Assembly: GCA_016789955.1 (NCBI GenBank)
Contig: JAEUPB010000054.1
Span: 28,633-92,632, forward strand
DNA length: 64,000 bases
Origin: Rubrivivax sp.
GTDB taxonomy: Bacteria > Pseudomonadota > Gammaproteobacteria > Burkholderiales > Burkholderiaceae_C
Direction: 5' to 3'
The position numbers and the translations under genes were made by a program. Below the pieces are notes generated by a model. That model ran no database searches and was not told the DNA's origin. It saw nothing but the letters and a program-made list of their open reading frames with translations. Shown one piece after another: positions 51,631-60,417 of the stretch; position 1 is the first letter of the stretch, and every line of letters begins with the position of its first letter.

Positions 51631-54600
51631 ATGAGCAGCAACTCCCTCCGTCCCTCCCGCCGCGGCAAGGCCGGGCGCAGGCTGATCTTCGGTACCACCG
51701 CGCTCGCGGGCCTCGTCGCGCAGGCGTACGCGCAGCCGGCGGCGACGCCGGAGGGCAGCCAGACGGTCACCGTCACGGGCTTCCGCGCCAGCCTGAACAA
51801 GGCCATCGAGTCCAAGCGCGACGCGATCAACTTCACCGACTCCATCTTCGCCGAGGACATCGGCAAGTTCCCCGACGCCAACGTCGCGGAGTCGCTGCAG
51901 CGGATCCCGGGCATCACGATCGTGCGGGAGATCAACGGCGACGGCCTGAACGTGCAGATCCGCGGTCTGGGGACCAACTTCACCAAGATCCTGCTCAACG
52001 GGGCGCCGGTGGCGGTGGCCTCCACCGGCCGCACCGACGCGCAGAACACCAACCGGGAGGTCGACCTCGACCTGCTGCCATCGGAACTCTTCTCGCAGCT
52101 GTCGGTGACCAAGAGCCCGACGGCGTCGATGCTCGAAGGCGGCGCCGCCGGCGTGGTGGAGATGCGCACGGCGCGCCCCTTCGATCGCAAGGGCACGCGC
52201 TACGTGTTCAGCGCCGAGGGCAACAACAACTCGCTGGTGAAGGAGTGGTCGGGCAAGGCGAGCTTCCTGGCCAGCACCACGGTCGGCGACACCTTCGGCA
52301 TCCTGGGCGGTGTCGTCTGGTCCAAGCAGAACGTGCTCACCAAGGGCTTCGAGACCATCGGCTGGACGAATGCCAACCTGTCGGCCGCCCAGAACTCGAG
52401 CAGCCCGCGCAACAACACCGGGGGCGGAAACTGGACCATCCCGGCCACCGTGCCGGCCAATGCCGGCAACGGCCTCACGGTCGGCGACACCATCAACGAG
52501 GCCTTCCTGCTGGCCAAGAACCCGGGGCTGACGATCCAGCAGATCGACAACGCGCTGATCCCGAGACTGGGCCGGCCGATGGAGGAGACCGGCACGCGCG
52601 AGCGCCTCTCCGGCGTGCTCAGCGTCGAGTACCGGCCCACGAGCGACCTGCGGTTCTACGTCGACGCACTGGCGGGCAAGAAGGACAACCAGCTGACCCG
52701 CGTCGACCTGGCCTGGGTGGGCCGCAACGGCTCGATGGTGCCGCTGAACCTCCAGGTGGACCGCAGCGATTGCTCCCAGGGCTGCGTCGTGACCAAGGGC
52801 ACCTTCGCCAACGCGCAGTTCTTCCTGGAGTACCGGCCGCACCTGGAGGACGTGGAGCTGTGGGGCGTCAACCCGGGCTTCGTCTGGAACCTGAACCCGC
52901 AGATGACGCTCGACGGTCAGGCCAACTTCACGAAGAGCAAGTTCCATCGCGAGTCGCCGTCGGTGCTCGTGATCTCCCGGCCCAGCTCGGGCGTGACCCT
53001 GCAGTACGACAACACGGGCGCCCTGCCCGTCTACACCACCAACCTCGACTTCAACGATCCCAGCAAGTTCGGCTGGTTCAGCGGCTCCCGCGTCAACATC
53101 CAGGACGAGTACCGCGACACCGAGACCAAGGGCTTCCGCACCAACCTGACCTGGGGCGACCGCAAGTTCAACCTGAAGTTCGGCCTGGCCTACGACGACA
53201 TCTCGCGCCGCGTGAAGCCGCGCGACAACTCACAGGCCTGGCAGAACGCGGTGTGCGGCAACAACCCGAACCCGAACCCGCTGTTCCAGGGCGGCCCGGC
53301 CTGCGACGGGCTGAACGCCCCGGGCAGCGCGGCGGCGCAGTACCCGGGTTTCGGCACCGGTTACACGGCCGGCCAGACGGGCCCCGTGGTGTACACGGGC
53401 TCGCTGATTCCCAACAGCGCCATCGCCAACTACCTCAAGCCCAGCAGCGCCGGGTTCATCACGGTGGACTGGGCCCGGTTCGCCGCCGACGGCAAGTACG
53501 ACGTGTACCACTCGGCCGCCTTCGAGGTCAGCGGTGCGAACACGGGCGCCAACAACGGCTACATCCGCGAGAAGACCGAAGGGTTCTACGCGGAGGTCAA
53601 CGGCGACACCACGCTGCTGGGCCGGCGCACCCGCTACAACCTGGGCACGCGCTACGTGCGCACCGACCAGGACGTCGGCGGATTCGTCTCCATCGCCGAC
53701 CCGCGCAACACGACGCAGAACCTGCAGGCCGGCGGCCGCTACCCCACCGTCGATCAGCTGGTGGTGCTGAACAACAAGTACCACAACACGCTGCCATCGG
53801 GTACGGTGGCGCTCGACGTGACCAGCGAGGTCGTGCTGCGCGGGGCGTTCTCGCGCTCGATGACGCGCCCCAACCCCGACCAGGCCCGGCCGGCGGTGAA
53901 CTTCACGAGTCCGTCGGCCGACACCGGCACGATCGGCAATCCGACCCTGAAGCCCTTCGTCTCCAACAACCTCGACCTGGGCCTGGAGTTCTATCCGGCA
54001 CGCGACACGACCGTCGCGCTGACCGCGTTCAAGAAGAGCATCACCGGGTTCACGATCAACGAGAACATCACGCTGCCGTTCTCGGCGCTGTCGGTGTACG
54101 GCATCACCTACGACACGCTGACGCCCACGCAGCAGCAGGGTCTGAACCTTCGCGGCGGCCCCAACGCGGCGACGGTGGTGATGACGCGGCAGATCAACTC
54201 GCCGTACAAGCTGCACATCAATGGCGCGGAACTGCAATGGGTGCAGTCGCTGGACCGGATCCTGCCGGTGCGCGGCTTCGGCTTCACCGCCTCGTTCATG
54301 AAGGTGCACCAGACCTCCGGCGATCCGTCGGTGGTCGCGCTGGGCGTGCCCAAGGATGCCTACAACCTGACCGCCTACTACGAGAACAAGGGCGTGATGA
54401 TCCGCATCTCCCAGGCCTTCGGCAAGGGCAGCCAGACCTCCACGCTGAACCAGAACGGCATCGCCGCCGCGGCGTTGTACGGTGACGACTACAAGCAGGT
54501 GGATCTCTCCACCAGCCTGGCCCTGGACTCGTTCTTCGACATCAAGGGCGAACCGCTGCTGACCTTCAACGTCAACAACCTGACGAACCAGAAGCAGCGC

Positions 54601-54684
54601 AGCTACTTCCAATTCACCAACGCCACCTTCACCGAGTACCAGCCCTCGCGCAGCTACTTCCTGGGGCTGCGCATGAAGTTCTGA
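51631..54684 (+). CDS. TonB-dependent receptor
   Basis: A 1017-residue outer-membrane receptor for energised uptake. A signal peptide follows a basic start (RRGKAGRRLIFGTTALAGLV, cleavage near AQA). The TonB box is TVTVTGFR. The plug starts DAINFTDSIFAEDIGKFPDA and NVAESLQRIPGITI, typical of the Caulobacter/Xanthomonas-type carbohydrate receptors. A large barrel ends in SYFLGLRMKF with the C-terminal Phe required for assembly. ATG at 51631 was chosen because CAGGAG precedes it; the upstream in-frame ATG overlaps operator 3. It probably imports xylan fragments, as XytA of Xanthomonas does. Confidence 0.95.
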   Translation: MSSNSLRPSRRGKAGRRLIFGTTALAGLVAQAYAQPAATPEGSQTVTVTGFRASLNKAIESKRDAINFTDSIFAEDIGKFPDANVAESLQRIPGITIVREINGDGLNVQIRGLGTNFTKILLNGAPVAVASTGRTDAQNTNREVDLDLLPSELFSQLSVTKSPTASMLEGGAAGVVEMRTARPFDRKGTRYVFSAEGNNNSLVKEWSGKASFLASTTVGDTFGILGGVVWSKQNVLTKGFETIGWTNANLSAAQNSSSPRNNTGGGNWTIPATVPANAGNGLTVGDTINEAFLLAKNPGLTIQQIDNALIPRLGRPMEETGTRERLSGVLSVEYRPTSDLRFYVDALAGKKDNQLTRVDLAWVGRNGSMVPLNLQVDRSDCSQGCVVTKGTFANAQFFLEYRPHLEDVELWGVNPGFVWNLNPQMTLDGQANFTKSKFHRESPSVLVISRPSSGVTLQYDNTGALPVYTTNLDFNDPSKFGWFSGSRVNIQDEYRDTETKGFRTNLTWGDRKFNLKFGLAYDDISRRVKPRDNSQAWQNAVCGNNPNPNPLFQGGPACDGLNAPGSAAAQYPGFGTGYTAGQTGPVVYTGSLIPNSAIANYLKPSSAGFITVDWARFAADGKYDVYHSAAFEVSGANTGANNGYIREKTEGFYAEVNGDTTLLGRRTRYNLGTRYVRTDQDVGGFVSIADPRNTTQNLQAGGRYPTVDQLVVLNNKYHNTLPSGTVALDVTSEVVLRGAFSRSMTRPNPDQARPAVNFTSPSADTGTIGNPTLKPFVSNNLDLGLEFYPARDTTVALTAFKKSITGFTINENITLPFSALSVYGITYDTLTPTQQQGLNLRGGPNAATVVMTRQINSPYKLHINGAELQWVQSLDRILPVRGFGFTASFMKVHQTSGDPSVVALGVPKDAYNLTAYYENKGVMIRISQAFGKGSQTSTLNQNGIAAAALYGDDYKQVDLSTSLALDSFFDIKGEPLLTFNVNNLTNQKQRSYFQFTNATFTEYQPSRSYFLGLRMKF

Positions 54685-54696
54685 CCGATGCAGGCG

Positions 54697-54736
54697 GCGG
54701 ACGCAGCGCAGTCCTCGAGGTCGGCGCCGCGTCCGC
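54697..54736. terminator. Possible hairpin after the TonB-dependent receptor gene
   Basis: GCGGACGC (54697-54704) and GCGTCCGC (54729-54736) are perfect inverted arms with a 24 nt spacer, 13 bp after the stop. No U-tract follows, so it could be a transcript-end stabiliser or a weak terminator. Confidence 0.35.
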
Positions 54737-54799
54737 AGCGGCGATCAGCAGGTGGCGTAGCGCGTCGTCGGCGACGGCACCGGGGCACGGCCGCCGCGG

Positions 54800-55452
54800 T
54801 CAGGACTTTCCGAGCTGCGGCCGCCCGAACAGCGTGGAGGCGCGGCTGATCGGGCCGAGTTCCGCCGTGGCGGCGAGCATGGCCGGAGCGAGCTGCTGCA
54901 TGCGCGCCACCGTGAGGCGCTGACGCGGTCCTGCGATGCTGATCACACCGACGGCCTCGCGGCCGCGGACCACGGGCGCCGCCATCGCCGTCATGCCCGG
55001 TGCGAACACTTCGTCGATCATCGCGTAGCCGCGCGCCCTCGCGGCCTGCAGCAGGCCCAGCAGCGACCTGACCGTCGTGGGCGCCTTCGGCCCATGGTCC
55101 TTGGGCTGGCCGAAGCCCTGGCGGCTGACCAGCTCGAGCGCCCGCTCATCGCTCAACGTGAGCAGCCAGGCGTGACCGGACGCGGTGCACGACAGGCGGG
55201 CGTCCATCCCCATGTCCGGGTCGTAGCGCAGGCCGCTGCGCGTGCCTTGGGCCATCGCGACCCAGACGAGCCGGTCATCGTCGACGATCGCCAGACGCAC
55301 CAGCTCACCCGACTCCTTGGCCAGGCGCTCGAGCAAGGGTTCGGCGATGTCGACGATGCCCGAGCTGCTGAGGAAGCCCAGGCCCAGCGACGCGAGCTTG
55401 GCCGTGAGCTGATAGTCGCCATGGCTGCGCGACTGGCGCACGTAGCCGCGCC
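54800..55452 (-). pseudogene. IclR family regulator, 5'-truncated
   Basis: The ligand-binding domain of an IclR regulator is intact: GDYQLTAKLASLGLGFLSSS, LERLAKESGELVRLAIVDDD, ARLSCTASGHAWLLTLSDE, YAMIDEVFAPGMTAMAAPV and VISIAGPRQRLTVARM. The N-terminal winged helix-turn-helix is missing. Similarity stops at GYVRQSRSHGDY (about 55445), and the open frame upstream is Arg/Pro-rich antisense of a ligase fragment. Without its DNA-binding domain it cannot regulate. It probably once controlled the ligase remnant facing it or the six-gene operon next door. Confidence 0.85.
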
Positions 55453-55710
55453 TTCGCCGCCGTGCCCGGGGTGTGGGAGTGCGCCGTCGTCGGCGTCGAG
55501 GACGCCGCGTTCGGCGAGCGACCAGTGGCCTTCGTGGTGCCGCGGCGCGGCGTGCCGATCGAGCCGCTGCGGGACGCGCTGACCCAGGCAATCGAGCGCA
55601 ACCTCGGCCGCATCAAGCGACCGGACGCCCTCCACCTGATCGACGAACTGCCGCGGACACCGACGGGCAAGTTGCAGCGCCGGCGCTTGCGTCCTCCCGG
55701 CGTCGCGTGA
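55453..55710 (+). pseudogene. C-terminal remnant of an AMP-dependent acyl-CoA ligase
   Basis: About 84 codons encode only the last part of an ANL ligase: PGVWECAVVGVEDAAFGERP, PLRDALTQAIERNLGRIKRP and the catalytic Lys motif RTPTGKLQRRRLRPP. It aligns closely with the C-terminus of the ligase at 21293-22843. The rest of the gene is missing, cut at the same point where the iclR remnant ends. The stop is at 55708-55710. A short ATG-less piece like this is unlikely to be functional. Confidence 0.85.
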
Positions 55711-55718
55711 GGGCGTCC

Positions 55719-55736
55719 GCAGGCGCCGCCGCCTGC
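55719..55736. terminator. Hairpin after the ligase remnant
   Basis: GCAGGCG and CGCCTGC pair across a 4 nt loop (CCGC) eight bases after the ligase remnant stop. It is probably the leftover terminator of that gene. The rest of 55711-55910 shows no gene. Confidence 0.4.
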
Positions 55737-55910
55737 ACGCGACGCGGCAGGCGGCCGTGTGATCGGCTGGTCCGCCGCTGGAGTGTGTGGATCGTGTCCG
55801 TTCGCCAGCGAGACGGCTCTCCCGAGGGGAGCTGAGGTAGCGAGCAACGTGCGCTTCATTGAAGCGACTGTGGGCGGGCACGCACAAGCTGAGCACGGCC
55901 CTGGCGACGG

Positions 55911-56900
55911 CTACTCCTTGACGTGCCCGACGGCCGCGAGAGCCCGTTCCCAACGCTGGTACGACTCGCGGATCGCCGCCGCGAACTCCTGCTGGCCGAG
56001 CCACTGGGCCTCGACGCCGCCCGCCAGGAACTCCTCGCGCACCTTGGGCATGGCCAGCACCTGCGCGATCGCGTCGCTGAGCCGCGCGGTGGTCTTGGGG
56101 TCGAGCCCCGCGGGGCCGACGAATCCGATCCAGCTGCCGATGTCGACGCCGGAGATGCCCTGCTCGCTCATCGTCGCCAGATCGGGGAACAGCACGCTGC
56201 GTGCCGGCGCCACGGCGGCGATCATGCGGATCTCGCCGGTCTTGGCCAGCGCCACCGCGGCGGACGATGACGCGAACTGCAGGTGCACGCGGCCGGCCAC
56301 GAAGTCCTTCGCCACGTCGTTGGCGCCCTTGTAGGGCACGTGCACGATGTCGATGCCGGCCTGCCGCGCGAACACCTGGCCGAACACGTGCGCCGGCGTG
56401 CCCACGCCCTGCGAGACGTAGTTCAGCTTGCCCGGGTGGGCCTTGGCATAGGCCACCAGGTCCTTCACGCCCTGCCCCGGCACCGACTTGTGCACCACCA
56501 GCACCAGCGGGCCGAGGGCGCCCTGCGCCACCGGCGTGAAATCCTTGAAGGTGTCGTAGCGGACCGTCGACAGCGTGTGCGGCAGCAGCGACAGCGTCGA
56601 CGCGGGCGTGTACAGCAGCGTGTGGCCGTCGGCGGCCGAGCGGGCCACCTCCGTGGCCGCCAGCATCGTTCCCGCTCCCGGCCGGTTCTCCACGATCACC
56701 GGGACGCCGAGGATCGGCGAGAGGAACTGCGCCACGGTGCGGGCCTGCAGATCGGTGCCGCCGCCGGCCGGGAAGCCGACCACCAGCCTGAGCGGCTTGC
56801 CGGGCACGGGGAAATCGGCCGCCTGCGCCGTGCGGGCCAGCGGCACGGCGGACAGGATCAGCGCCGCGAGCCACGCGCCGAGGCGCCGCCAGGTGTTCAT
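55911..56900 (-). CDS. Bug family tripartite tricarboxylate transporter substrate-binding protein
   Basis: A 329-residue periplasmic binding protein of the Bug/TctC type, abundant in Burkholderiales. Signal peptide: WRRLGAWLAALILSAVPLAR then ending TAQA. Family motifs are PLRLVVGFPAGGGTDLQART, VIVENRPGAGTMLAATEVA, YVSQGVGTPAHVFGQVFA and HVPYKGANDVAKDFVAGRV. Such proteins bind carboxylates or nicotinate-like acids. It is the last gene of the six-gene leftward operon, 25 bp after the UGSC-family gene. No TctA/TctB membrane subunits are in the window, as is usual for orphan Bug proteins. Confidence 0.93.
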   Translation of the reverse strand: MNTWRRLGAWLAALILSAVPLARTAQAADFPVPGKPLRLVVGFPAGGGTDLQARTVAQFLSPILGVPVIVENRPGAGTMLAATEVARSAADGHTLLYTPASTLSLLPHTLSTVRYDTFKDFTPVAQGALGPLVLVVHKSVPGQGVKDLVAYAKAHPGKLNYVSQGVGTPAHVFGQVFARQAGIDIVHVPYKGANDVAKDFVAGRVHLQFASSSAAVALAKTGEIRMIAAVAPARSVLFPDLATMSEQGISGVDIGSWIGFVGPAGLDPKTTARLSDAIAQVLAMPKVREEFLAGGVEAQWLGQQEFAAAIRESYQRWERALAAVGHVKE

Positions 56901-56925
56901 CGCCGGGTTCCTCCGAGGTGGTTGC

Positions 56926-58593
56926 TCATCGCCAGTCGTCGACCGACACCGTGGCGCGGTGATGCGCGCCCATGATCTGCCAGTACCCGTTGGCCTCGCC
57001 GCCGGTGACGACGACGTTGATCGCGTCCTCCTCGAACATGCGCAGCGGGGTGTCGGGCGGCACACCGACGTAGCGCGCCTTGGGCGACTCCGAGGGGCCG
57101 AACGTGGCACGCGAGTACACGTAGTTCTGCACCAGCTGCAGGTCCCAGTAGCGGCCGGCGGGCATCTCGGCGGTCTCGTGCAGCCAGCGGATCAGCTTGG
57201 CCTTGGTGTCGAAGCCGCCGCGGTCGACGAACTGGCGCGCCGCGATCGGGTCGAGCACCAGCACCGGGGCGGTGATCGCGTCGGTGCCCAGCAGCATGTC
57301 CTTCACGTGCTCGCGCCAGCGGTCCTTGCGCAGGCCCAGGCTGAAGGTGGTCGAGCGGCAGCCGTGGAAGACCGAGACCGTGCTCGTGCCGGCGTCGAAG
57401 CCCTTCTGCACGTGCAGCGGCTCCCAGGGCGAGCGCTCCTCGTTCTCGGCGAAGGTGATGCCGTTGTAGGTGTAGCTGTTGCCGATCGAGCCCATGAAGG
57501 TCTCGCCCGGGACCGAGCCGCCCTGCAGGTTCTGCGACAGCAGGCCGTAGGCGCGGCCGATCGTGGCGTTGGCGGCGTTGTACGGGCCCATCGCGCCGAT
57601 GCCGCAGTTCATGCCGATCTCGTGCCGGATCGGGCCGTTGACCACCGTCATCACCGACGCGGAACTGGACGTGCTGCCGCGCGCGCTGATGCCGGTGGAG
57701 GCCAGCGCCAGGATGACGGGGAAGTACTCGGGCCTGGCACCTGCCATCACCGCGTTGACCGCCACCTTCTCCACCGTGTACTCCCACAGGCCGCGGTTGG
57801 GCGTGGGCTGCATGCGGCCCACCACCTCGTCGGGGCGCCGCCGCGTGCCGGCCAGCATCGCCGCGACGCGGTCCTCGGTGGGCAGCACGATGGGCAGGAA
57901 GTCGGTCCAGCCGTTGCGCTCGAAGCGTGCACGCAGGTGGTCTTCGCTGTCGGGTTCCTCCAGCCTCGGCGTGTCGCGCGCACAGCGCTCCTCGCCCGCC
58001 GCGCTGGCGGCCAGGCCCTGCGTCAGCCCGTCCACGACCGCCTGCATCACCGGCTTGCCGGAGACCGGGTCGCGGCCTTCCACGTAGGCGCGCAACTCGG
58101 CCCCGCTCTTGCCCATCACCGGCTGAGGCACGAACACCTGCGGCAGCTGCGGCAGCCCGCCCATGCGGCTGACCGAGCGCGTGATCGCGATGAAGCGATC
58201 GGTGTGCAGGGCCACGGTCGGCACGCCGTACATGGTCTCGAGCGTGATCGCGTGCGTGGTCACCGCGGGCGAGCAGGTGCTGCAGTGGCCCACGCCGATG
58301 ATGGCGGCATGGCCCAGCGTGCGGATCTCGTTCCACAGCTGCGGGTCGTCCTTGCCGTAGTAGCTGGCCATCTGGCGCAGCACCGTCTTCACGCCCGGCA
58401 TCCGGGCCGCGAACCAGGCCTGCACCTGTCGCAGCAGTTCGACCGAATCGTCGAACTTCGTGTCGACGAGATAAACGGTCTTGCCGTCCAGGCTGCCCGG
58501 GCGCGCCGCGGGCTGCTTGCGGGTGATCGTCGGCGGGTAGCCGACCGGGTTGTGCACGGTGATCAGCGGCCCGGCCTTCACGGTGGTCAGCAT
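56926..58593 (-). CDS. UGSC-family protein, Cys form, with a large C-terminal domain of unknown function
   Basis: A 555-residue protein. Residues about 1-190 resemble the UGSC domain: the selenoprotein signature VGDUGSC is here VGHCSTCSPAV (Cys104, Cys107), between HAAIIG and THAITLETMYGVPTVAL. Residues about 235-555 form a second domain of unknown function with PTPNRGLWEYTVEKVAVNAV, VVNGPIRHEIGMNCGIGAMG and DAINVVVTGGEANGYWQIMG. The CxxC could be redox-active. There is no in-frame TGA, so selenocysteine is not used. GAGGAG precedes the ATG. The start overlaps the hydrolase gene by 7 bp. Reaction unknown; a role in degrading the operon's substrate is inferred from context. Confidence 0.78.
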   Translation of the reverse strand: MLTTVKAGPLITVHNPVGYPPTITRKQPAARPGSLDGKTVYLVDTKFDDSVELLRQVQAWFAARMPGVKTVLRQMASYYGKDDPQLWNEIRTLGHAAIIGVGHCSTCSPAVTTHAITLETMYGVPTVALHTDRFIAITRSVSRMGGLPQLPQVFVPQPVMGKSGAELRAYVEGRDPVSGKPVMQAVVDGLTQGLAASAAGEERCARDTPRLEEPDSEDHLRARFERNGWTDFLPIVLPTEDRVAAMLAGTRRRPDEVVGRMQPTPNRGLWEYTVEKVAVNAVMAGARPEYFPVILALASTGISARGSTSSSASVMTVVNGPIRHEIGMNCGIGAMGPYNAANATIGRAYGLLSQNLQGGSVPGETFMGSIGNSYTYNGITFAENEERSPWEPLHVQKGFDAGTSTVSVFHGCRSTTFSLGLRKDRWREHVKDMLLGTDAITAPVLVLDPIAARQFVDRGGFDTKAKLIRWLHETAEMPAGRYWDLQLVQNYVYSRATFGPSESPKARYVGVPPDTPLRMFEEDAINVVVTGGEANGYWQIMGAHHRATVSVDDWR

Positions 58594-59276
58594 GGCGGTG
58601 CGCTCCTCGTCAGGAATTGTTCGGTGCGGGCGGCGGCGAGTTCGGCGCTGGGCGCGTGGAAGGCCGCGCGCGCGTCGCAGTTGAAGCCGTGGCCGGCCGG
58701 GTAGACGTGCAGCTCGGCCTGCGGGCAGGCAGCGGCGATCTGCCGCACGTGCTCCGGCAGGATGTGCGCATCGTGCTCGCCGAAGTGCAGCAGCACCGGC
58801 ACGCGCGGCACGGCCTGAAGGTGGCCGGCGATGTTCGTCCCGTAGTACGCCACCGCGGCGTGCAGCCGCTCGAGGCGCGCCGCCGCCAGCCAGGCCAGCG
58901 TGCCGCCCCAGCAGAAGCCGATCACGGTCACCGCCGTGCCGGGCGCCGCCGCGTGGTCGATGGCAGCCTGCACGTCGAGCAGCGCCTGCTCTTCGCTCAC
59001 CTGCGCCTTGAGCTCGCGCCCGCGGGCGATGTCTTCCGGGCCGTAGCCCAGCTCGGGCACGGTGGGCACGGCACGGTCGAACAGCGAGGGCGCGATGGCC
59101 ACCCAGCCGCGGCTCGCCCAGCGCTCGCACACCGAGCGGATGTGCGAATTGGCGCCGAAGATCTCCTGAAGCACGACGATGGCGCCTTGCGGCTGCAACG
59201 CGCCGGGGTCGGCGGGCCGGGCGACCCAGGCCCGCAGCACGTGGCCATCGGCGGCACGCAGGTCGGTCCATCCCAT
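58587..59276 (-). CDS. Dienelactone hydrolase family protein
   Basis: A 229-residue alpha/beta hydrolase. The nucleophile Cys is in VTVIGFCWGGTLAWLAA, the supporting Glu in VVLQEIFGANSHIRSVC, Asp in HFGEHDAHILPEHV and His in VYPAGHGFNCDARAAFHA, the full dienelactone-hydrolase triad set. It could open a lactone or hydrolyse an ester intermediate. It lies 25 bp after the aldo/keto reductase gene and overlaps the UGSC-family gene, so these three act in one pathway. Confidence 0.91.
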   Translation of the reverse strand: MGWTDLRAADGHVLRAWVARPADPGALQPQGAIVVLQEIFGANSHIRSVCERWASRGWVAIAPSLFDRAVPTVPELGYGPEDIARGRELKAQVSEEQALLDVQAAIDHAAAPGTAVTVIGFCWGGTLAWLAAARLERLHAAVAYYGTNIAGHLQAVPRVPVLLHFGEHDAHILPEHVRQIAAACPQAELHVYPAGHGFNCDARAAFHAPSAELAAARTEQFLTRSAPPC

Positions 59277-59301
59277 TGCGGCTCTCTCCAGTCCCGTGCG
59301 G

Positions 59302-60414
59302 TCAGTGGGCCGCGCGGCTCGGCGCGCCGGCGCGGGCCCGCTGCATCGGCTCGAACTCGTGCACCTTCTCCGGCCGCAGCAGGCGGTACGGCGGCGCCAC
59401 CGAGCGGTCTTCGTCGACCAGCGTGATGCGGTCGATCTCGACCAGGTCCTCAGGGGTGAAGCGCACCTGCAGCGCCTGCACGTTCTCGCGCAGGTGCTCG
59501 GGCTTGTCGGCGCCGGCGATCACCGTGAACGTGGCGGGCCGCTGCAGCAGCCACGCGAGCGCCATCTGCGGCAGCGTCCAGCCGCGCGCCCGAGCAAAGG
59601 CGTGCAGCTGCTCCGTGACGGCCCAGTTGCGCTCGGACTGCCAGGCCGGCGTGTTCGGGTTGTTGGCCTGGCGCGTGCCGGGGGCGATCTCGCCGCGCCG
59701 GTGCACGCCCGAGAGCATGCCGGCGGCCAGCGGGAAGTAGTGCGTCATGCCGAGGCCGTACTTGACGCAGAACGGCTCGAAGCGCCGCTCGAGGTCGCGG
59801 TACAGCAGGCTGTGGTGGTCCTGCGTGGAGATGAACCCCGACAGGCCGTACCGCTCGGCCGTGAAGTGCGCCTCGCACAGCTCCCAGGCCGAGAAGTTGG
59901 ACGCGCCGATGTAGCGCACCTTGCCGGCTCGCACGAGGTCGTCGAGCGCGCGCAGCGTCTCCTCGATCGGCGTGGCCGAATCGGGCCAGTGCACCTGGTA
60001 CAGGTCGATCCAGTCGGTCCTCAACCGCCGCAGGCTGGCCTCGCAGGCGGCGATGACGGCGATGCGCGAGTTGCCCACGTCGTTGGGCCCGTCGCCGGTG
60101 CGGTTGCCGAACTTGGTGGCGATCAACGCCTGCTGGCGCCTGGCGCCCTGCAGCGCCAGGCCCAGGGCTTCCTCCGACCTCCCGATGCCGTAGCTGTTGG
60201 CGGTGTCGAAGTAGTTGATGCCGAGGTCCAGCGCCTGGTCGACGACCGCCTGCACGCCGGCCTGCGGCACGTAGCCGCCGAAGGGGAAGCAGCCGACCCC
60301 GATGGCCGAGGCGACGAGCCCCGAGCGGCCGACGTGCCGGTACTGCATGGCCGACTCGCGCGGCGTGAGGCCGATGGCGGTCACGCGCTGCTGGAGGTCA
60401 CCGGGCTCGGCCAT
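59302..60414 (-). CDS. Aldo/keto reductase
   Basis: A 370-residue NADPH-dependent reductase of the AKR superfamily. The tetrad is visible: Asp and Tyr in GINYFDTANSYGIGRSEEAL, Lys in ALIATKFGNRTG and His in DLYQVHWPDSATPIEETL. The cofactor region ends with PATFTVIAGADKPEHLRENV. Start at 60414 is 3 bp after the upstream stop, favouring coupled translation; the family-typical start MQYRHVGRSG at 60348 is an alternative. It would reduce an aldehyde or ketone, or work in reverse, in the operon's catabolic route. Confidence 0.9.
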   Translation of the reverse strand: MAEPGDLQQRVTAIGLTPRESAMQYRHVGRSGLVASAIGVGCFPFGGYVPQAGVQAVVDQALDLGINYFDTANSYGIGRSEEALGLALQGARRQQALIATKFGNRTGDGPNDVGNSRIAVIAACEASLRRLRTDWIDLYQVHWPDSATPIEETLRALDDLVRAGKVRYIGASNFSAWELCEAHFTAERYGLSGFISTQDHHSLLYRDLERRFEPFCVKYGLGMTHYFPLAAGMLSGVHRRGEIAPGTRQANNPNTPAWQSERNWAVTEQLHAFARARGWTLPQMALAWLLQRPATFTVIAGADKPEHLRENVQALQVRFTPEDLVEIDRITLVDEDRSVAPPYRLLRPEKVHEFEPMQRARAGAPSRAAH

Positions 60415-60417
60415 CGG

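Noticed and set aside
56926-58593. Selenocysteine in the UGSC-family protein
   Set aside because: The frame has no internal TGA, and the U position of the motif is occupied by Cys.
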